Source of the DNA: Scortum barcoo
Taxonomy: Eukaryota > Chordata > Actinopteri > Centrarchiformes > Terapontidae
Assembly: GCA_023238725.1 (NCBI GenBank)
Contig: CM041539.1
Location: 25,199,319-25,263,318, forward strand
Reading direction: 5' to 3'
Length of the DNA stretch: 64,000 nucleotides
How positions within the stretch are numbered: position 1 is the stretch's first letter; each line of letters opens with the position of its first letter. This document shows, one piece after another, positions 58,860 through 64,000 of this stretch. Under the pieces are notes generated by a model. It saw only the letters and a program-made list of their open reading frames with translations, was not told the origin of the DNA and did no database searches. The translations under genes and the position numbers were made by a program.

Positions 58860-60210
58860 CAAGCCACCCCCACTACTGCTGAAGAGCTGGCTATCACTGC
58901 TCCTTATCCTGCTGATGTTGCTGTTACTCAAGCCACTGCTTTGGTTCCTGCTCCAGTCATCATCCCTGAGGACCCCTGGCTCAGACTTGGGGTTAAATCC
59001 AAAACCCCAGTCTGTTTTACTCCATCACATCTGGCACAATGGAAGTGGCTGCAGATTAGGGAGACGCTGTTTGGGAACTTTGGGAAGGGGTCCCAAGAGC
59101 CAATATAACAGTACCCCCTCTCTATGGGCACCACCAGGCACCTGCCAGGACTTGTCTGGGTGTTGAGCATAGAAGTCACAAATGAGTGAGAGGTCCAGAA
59201 TGTGACATCAGGGCACCCAGCAGCACTCCTCAGGCCCATATCCTTCCAATTCACCAGGAACTGCACTCCTTGACTGCAGTAGTGTTCGGCAGCCACTGAA
59301 CAGTGTAAGCTAGGTGGTCATCCATGAGCCGAGGGGGACGAGGAGCCGCTTCAGGAAGGGGGATGTGACTTGAGCAGACAGTTTTTAACAGGGAGACATA
59401 GAAGGTGGGATGGATCTTAAGAGAGGCTGGCAGTCCCAGCCGCACTGGAAAGGGATTGATGACACACTCAATCTCAGGGGCCAATAAAGCAGGAGGAGAG
59501 TTTCCTTGAAGCCACCTTTAAATGCAGGTCCTTGAAGGAGAGCCATACCTATTGACCAGGGGGTGGAACACCGCGACGATTGCTTGGGATGAGGACCCAA
59601 CCACGAAATAGGGCAGCTCAGGCCCAAGTGTGACGATAATGGCGCAGATGATCCTGAACAAAAGGGACTGCAACTTCAGTCCCTGGGGAACTTTGTGTCC
59701 CCAGGGCACATTCAAAAGGAGACCAGTGGAGGCATTAGTGAGGATCTGGTGGGTGTATTCTACCTATGGTAGCTTTGAGCTCCAGAAGGAGGGGGTAGCA
59801 GAGGTCATGCAGTGAAGAGCTGATTCCATCTACTGATTTGCCGATTCAGTCTGGTCGTTAAACTGGGGTTGGTATCCAGAGGACAAGCTTAATAATGTTA
59901 ATTTATAATGCAGAAAAGAAAGCTGTCCATACCTGAGATGTAAACTGGGGGCCTCTTTCAGAAATTATATCCGTGGGGAGGCCATGCAGACGGAACAAGT
60001 GGTTTACCAGCAGATCAGCAGTCTCTCTGGTGGAAGGAAGCTTGGGGAGAGGAATGAAGTGGGCTGCTTTACAAAATCTGACTATTATAGTGAGGATTAT
60101 AGTGTTACCATTGGATCGGGGGAGACCAGTGATGAAGTCCGGTGCTATGTGTGACCATGGGCAGCTGGGTATTGGCAGAGAGCCCAACAGAGAAGTACAG
60201 ACATCCATCT
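58860..60210 (-). mobile_element. Ty3/gypsy (chromovirus-type) fragment: integrase and chromodomain
   Basis: The minus-strand order is integrase core, integrase C-terminal domain, chromodomain. gag, protease and RT are absent, so only the 3' third of pol remains. The right boundary is near 60210, where different repeat sequence begins. A chromodomain after integrase marks the chromovirus branch of Ty3/gypsy. Confidence 0.8.
59170..60208 (-). pseudogene. gypsy integrase with chromodomain relic
   Basis: HIAPDFITGLPRSNGNTIIL holds the first core aspartate (about 60145). LFRLHGLPTDIISERGPQFT is the region of the second (about 59950). The frame then breaks. In the C-terminal domain, FPVRLGLPASLKIHPTFYVS (about 59400-59455) is typical. 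The LAYTVQWL and FLVNWKDMG pieces (about 59210-59310) are what is left of a chromodomain, with frame changes between. Stops follow. Confidence 0.85.
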
Positions 60211-60949
60211 ATTTTCACTCTACAAATTTGCCTCAAGAACCACAAAAGTCTGTCTAACTGGATTTTCCACCATTTAAAATTTTTTGAGAAACATCTCCTT
60301 CTAAAACAATGGTTAAACCAAACATGGATCATTATTTGAAAAAGTTTATCAAAAGTTGCATAAAGCTTATTGTTATCTTGTGTATTTTTTAGCGATATTG
60401 ACCATGGAATGGCACTGTTCCACACATAAATAGACCATAGTTAATGACTGTTGGGCTAAAACTACCAGCACATAAGTACCTGAAATATAACCTAAAAGTT
60501 TCATTTAAATTGTACACTAGGGGCCATCATTTAACACAAATGAAACTATAAATCATAATCATTGCAAAACTGCCAGGATATGATCTTTAACAGTGTGTAA
60601 TGTAACAAACGTGCCTGATATAAATTTGAAAAATCAGTGATCAAACATTATCAAAACTTGATATATTTAATTAATGCCCAAGTATGTTTTGAGAATTGAC
60701 CAATACGTTGTGAGAGCGTTGCCAACAACATTTTGACCAATCATAGCAAAACTTGGTAGATACGTGGTAGAAGTTTGTAAAATTATCTTAAAAGTGGCCA
60801 ATATGGGCTGCCACAATTGTCTTTTCCATATGGACTTACAGTGTAGTAAGAATTTATCTTCTGTCACTCTGCATGTTTGTTACTTATTCAGCGTCATCTG
60901 CATTTGATATGATTGAATTTGTTTTCCAGTTCAATATGATAGAGAACAA
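60211..60949. repeat. Probable dispersed repeat, gene-free
   Basis: Phrases such as AAAACTTGGTAGATACGTGG and GGCCAATATGGGCTGCCACA have the look of the dispersed repeat at 1-391. No gene. Confidence 0.35.
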
Positions 60950-61640
60950 CCACCGGAGTTATCAACAGGACAGAGACCTCACGGCCAGAGGATGCGTTAA
61001 TTGTAGCCGGGGATTTTAACAATGACAACCTGAGGAAAGTCCTGCCGAGATATCACCAGCACAGCTGTCCTACTCGTTGTGAGAACACACTCGATCATGT
61101 TTACGGCCTTTATGTGGGACGCATACAAGGCTCTCCCTTGCCCTCGATTCAGAAAATCAGACCATGCCTCAGTTCTGCTGCTGCCTTCCCATAGGCATAT
61201 ATTGAAGCGTGAGACGGACCAGTGACACGGACCATTCAGCAGTGGTCCGACCAATCAGACTCGGCTCTACGCGACTGCTTCAGCTCTATGGAGTGGTGTG
61301 TGTTTAAGGACAAAGACACTGACACATACACAGAGACGTGGCCATTGGCTACATCGGCAAATGTATCATTGACATCGACGTATCGAGGATTACTGTATGG
61401 ACATTCCCGAATTAGAAGCCGTGGGAGAACAGAGAAGTCCATGCCAAACTTAAAGCAACGGACCGGACGCCTACAACTCATGATTGAGGTGATTTGGAGG
61501 AGTACAGGGAGTCCAGGTACGCACTCCGGAGAGCTATCAGCAGCGCAAAGAAATAGTACAGGGACAAAGTTGAGTCTCGCTACCAGGGTTCCAAAACCAG
61601 GAGCATATGGGCTGGACCTAAAACTCTAAACTTAAAACTA
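60950..61640 (+). mobile_element. LINE endonuclease fragment
   Basis: IVAGDFNNDNLRKVLPRYHQ (about 61000-61060) with the GDFN motif, then TLDHVYGLYV and, after a shift, IQKIRPCLS in place of the SDHA site. IQQWSDQSDSALRDCFSSME (about 61225-61290) is the linker. A second, separate LINE start follows at about 61650, so this is not continuous with the RT downstream. Confidence 0.75.
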
Positions 61641-61649
61641 AAAATGGAC

Positions 61650-64000
61650 TACAAAAGGAAGATCAGAGGTGCTACAAGCCATCGATTCCCTCCGTCATCA
61701 TGGGGAATGTGAACTCGCTGCCGAACAAGATAGACGAGCTGTCCGCACTGAACAACCAGCGGATCTACCGGGAGAGCAGCTTGTTCATCTTTCACGGAGA
61801 CATGGCTGAACCACCTAGTACCGGATGCTAACATGGACCTGCTGGGATTCACTGCTGTGAGAGCCGACAGAGACACTAAGGCGAGCGGGAAAAGCAAAGG
61901 ATGGGGGACTCATCATGTATGTCAACAACCGCTGGTGTAACCCAGGACATATCTCCGTAAAGACATGTCTCATGTTGCCGGGACCTCGAGCTGCTCAGCT
62001 GTTAGCCTGCGGCCAGCTGCTAGCTGTTATCTGCCGAGGGAGTTCAGTCACGTGATCACCGTCTGTGTTTACATCCCTCACCGATCACCGAGAGTTTACA
62101 TGGCGGTTTACATCCAGCTCCACTGCCTGAGAAAATGGCCCAAAATGGGCTCTGTCACAGCAAGGCTGTCATGCTGCAGACACAGCACCCTGAGGCATTC
62201 ATGATCATCTCTGGGGACTTTAACCATGCAACTTTGGACTACTTTGTCTGTTTTTAATACTTTGTTTTGGCTGTTTTTAATCACAGGTTGTAGACTGTCC
62301 GACCAGAAACAACAGGACAATTGATCTGCTGTAGGTATGTTAATGTACGGGATATGCATACAGATCGACTCCCTCCCCCCACTGGGGAAGTCTGATCACA
62401 ACCTGATCACAACCTGGTCCACCTACAGCCACTGTATACCCCCCTGGTCCAAAAGCAACCGGCAACCTCCAAAAGCAACCTGACAACATGACAACCCGAT
62501 CAGTCAGGAGATGGTCCCCTGAGAAGGAAAGTGCCTTGAGAGACTGCTTTACTGCTTTAACACCACAGTCTGGGATGTGCTGATGAACCCGCATGGTGAG
62601 GACATAGAGGGGATGACACACTGTCTGACGGATTACCTGAACTTCTGCGCAGACGTGGTCTCCCCTGTCAAGACAGTCCGCTGCTACCCTAATAACAAGC
62701 CTTGGGTAACACGGGAAGTCAAGACTGTCCTCAACAAGAAGAAGGCTGCCTTCAGGAGCAGAGACAGGGAGGCCATGAAAGCAGCACAGCAGGAGGTGAA
62801 ACACTGTGTGAAGGAAGCCAAGGACAGCTACAGGAGAAAGGTGGAGCAGAAGCTGAGGGAAAACAACTTGAGGGAGGTCTGGGAAGGTGTGAGGACCATC
62901 ACAGGTCTCAACACAAAGACCAGAGCCGTAGGGGGGACAATGGAGAGGGCAAATGAACTGAATGATTTCTTCAACAGGTTCAACCAGCCCTTGCCCCCCC
63001 ACCCCCGCCCTCACCACAGCCATCCCCCCCTCTCCCCTCCACACACCTCCCCCTAGACACCACAATATCACCCTCCTCCTCCCCCACATCAACACAATCT
63101 TCACCACTCATCACCACAGACCAGGTCAGAGGACAGCTGAGGAAGCTCCGACCCAGGAAAGCCGCAGGCCCAGATAAAGTGTGCCCAAGACTACTGAAGA
63201 CCTGCGCGGCAGAACTGGGGGAACCACTACAACGGATCTTCAACCTTAGCCTGCAGATTGGAGAGAGTGCCCACCCTCTGGAAGACATCCCGCATCGTTC
63301 CAGTTCCGAAGAAGAACCGGCCCAGCGAGCTGAATGACTTCCGACCAGTGGCACTCACTTCACATCTGATGAAGACGTTGGAGCGGCTCTTCCTCAGCCT
63401 CCTCAGACCCCAGGTGCAACACGCCCAGGATTGCCTGCAGTTTGCCTACCAACCAGGTGTTGGTGTGGAGGATGCCATCCTCTACCTGCCTCCATCGAGC
63501 CCACTCCCATCTGGATAAGGGAAAGCGGCACAGTGAGGATTCTTTTCTTGGACTTCTCCAGTGCCTTCAATACCATCCAGCCCACTCTGCTTCGGGACAA
63601 ACTGAGCAGGATGGGAGTGGACCCCCAGCTGATGGACTGGATCTCTCCGACTATACCTCACTGCAGCAGACCACAGTACGTCGGGCTGAAGGACATCACG
63701 TCCTGACACGGTGGTCAGCAGCACTGGAGCCCCCACAGGGCACAGTGCTGGCCCCTCTTCTCTTCACCCTGTACACCTCAGACTTCTGCTACAACTTCGG
63801 AGCTGTGTCATATTCAGAAGTACGCTGATGACACAGCCATCGTTGGGTGCATCAGGGATGACAGAGAGGAGGAGTATCGGAGACTGGTAGGGGACTTTGC
63901 TGCATGGTGCCACACTAACCACCTACAGCTCAACACCTCTAAGACGAAGGAGCTGGTTATTGACTTTGGGAGGTCCAGACCAAGACCACGACCAGTCCTG
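61650..64000 (+). mobile_element. Rex1/CR1-like LINE, running off the window
   Basis: It starts with MGNVNSLPNKIDELSALNNQ (61700), the usual endonuclease start, followed by a shifted tail. GDFNHATLDYF lies near 62215. The linker is open from 62577 to 63056 (NNKPWVTREVKTVLNKKKAA). RT motifs then follow to the right edge, so the 3' end lies outside. Several frameshifts occur. Confidence 0.85.
63130..64000 (+). pseudogene. LINE reverse transcriptase, partial at the window edge
   Basis: LRKLRPRKAAGPDKVCPRLL (about 63140), VPVPKKNRPSELNDFRPVAL (about 63300), LDFSSAFNTIQPTLLRDKLS with the first Asp (about 63550), PQGTVLAPLLFTLYTSDF (about 63735) and, in another frame, KYADDTAIVG with the catalytic pair (about 63820-63845). 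TSKTKELVIDFGR follows at about 63937. At least two frame changes occur. Confidence 0.88.

Noticed and set aside
62340..63107. 255-residue minus-strand frame
   Set aside because: It lies antisense to a LINE whose sense frame gives clear endonuclease-RT linker and RT motifs.
55026..64000. Beta-neurexin first exon and promoter
   Set aside because: No frame with the beta-specific histidine-rich and IYRSP segment was found; the sequence is mostly mobile DNA.

Overview
The window is vertebrate nuclear DNA, almost certainly from a teleost fish. Exons have GT/AG introns, there are no operons or dense ORFs, and most of the space is occupied by mobile elements of fish type: Tc1/mariner, piggyBac, RTE/Rex3-like, Rex1/CR1-like and L2-like LINEs, and Ty3/gypsy elements, one with a chromodomain relic. 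The only host gene I can support is an alpha-neurexin on the + strand. Its residues match neurexin-3 better than neurexin-1 or -2, judged from remembered family sequences rather than a search; the fish a/b paralogue cannot be assigned.

Layout. 1-25969 is intergenic DNA or an upstream intron and holds only repeats: a LINE (392-2868), a Tc1 element nested in another LINE (4676-7060), a decayed gypsy element (7061-10195), a second Tc1 nested in a dispersed repeat (10681-12340), an L2-like LINE (14966-16850), a composite of LTR-like sequence inside a TIR element (17261-20377), a Tc1 relic with long TA repeats (21490-22545), and LTR-like debris.

25970-55025 holds eleven neurexin exons. They encode the end of LNS2, then LNS3, EGF2, LNS4 (with the 27-base SS3 microexon), LNS5 and EGF3. 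All exon phases agree and no exon carries a stop, so the gene looks functional. Its introns hold a Rex1-like LINE (33445-35170), an RTE-like LINE between two Tc1 remnants (40945-44900), another Rex1-like relic (52630-54190) and a possible MITE (50978-51403). 55026-64000 is the start of the intron after EGF3 and holds a piggyBac relic, a chromodomain gypsy relic and a LINE that runs off the window. The LNS6 exon and the beta-neurexin first exon are not here.

The most interesting point is the 3' side of the last LNS5 exon. If the usual donor (47206) is skipped, the frame stays open for 60 further residues, rich in Ser/Asn, and ends in a short hydrophobic C-terminus. A good second donor lies just after that stop, and canonical poly(A) signals lie about 2 kb on. 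This predicts a neurexin isoform that ends before EGF3 and is secreted or possibly GPI-anchored. It is an inference that needs transcript evidence.
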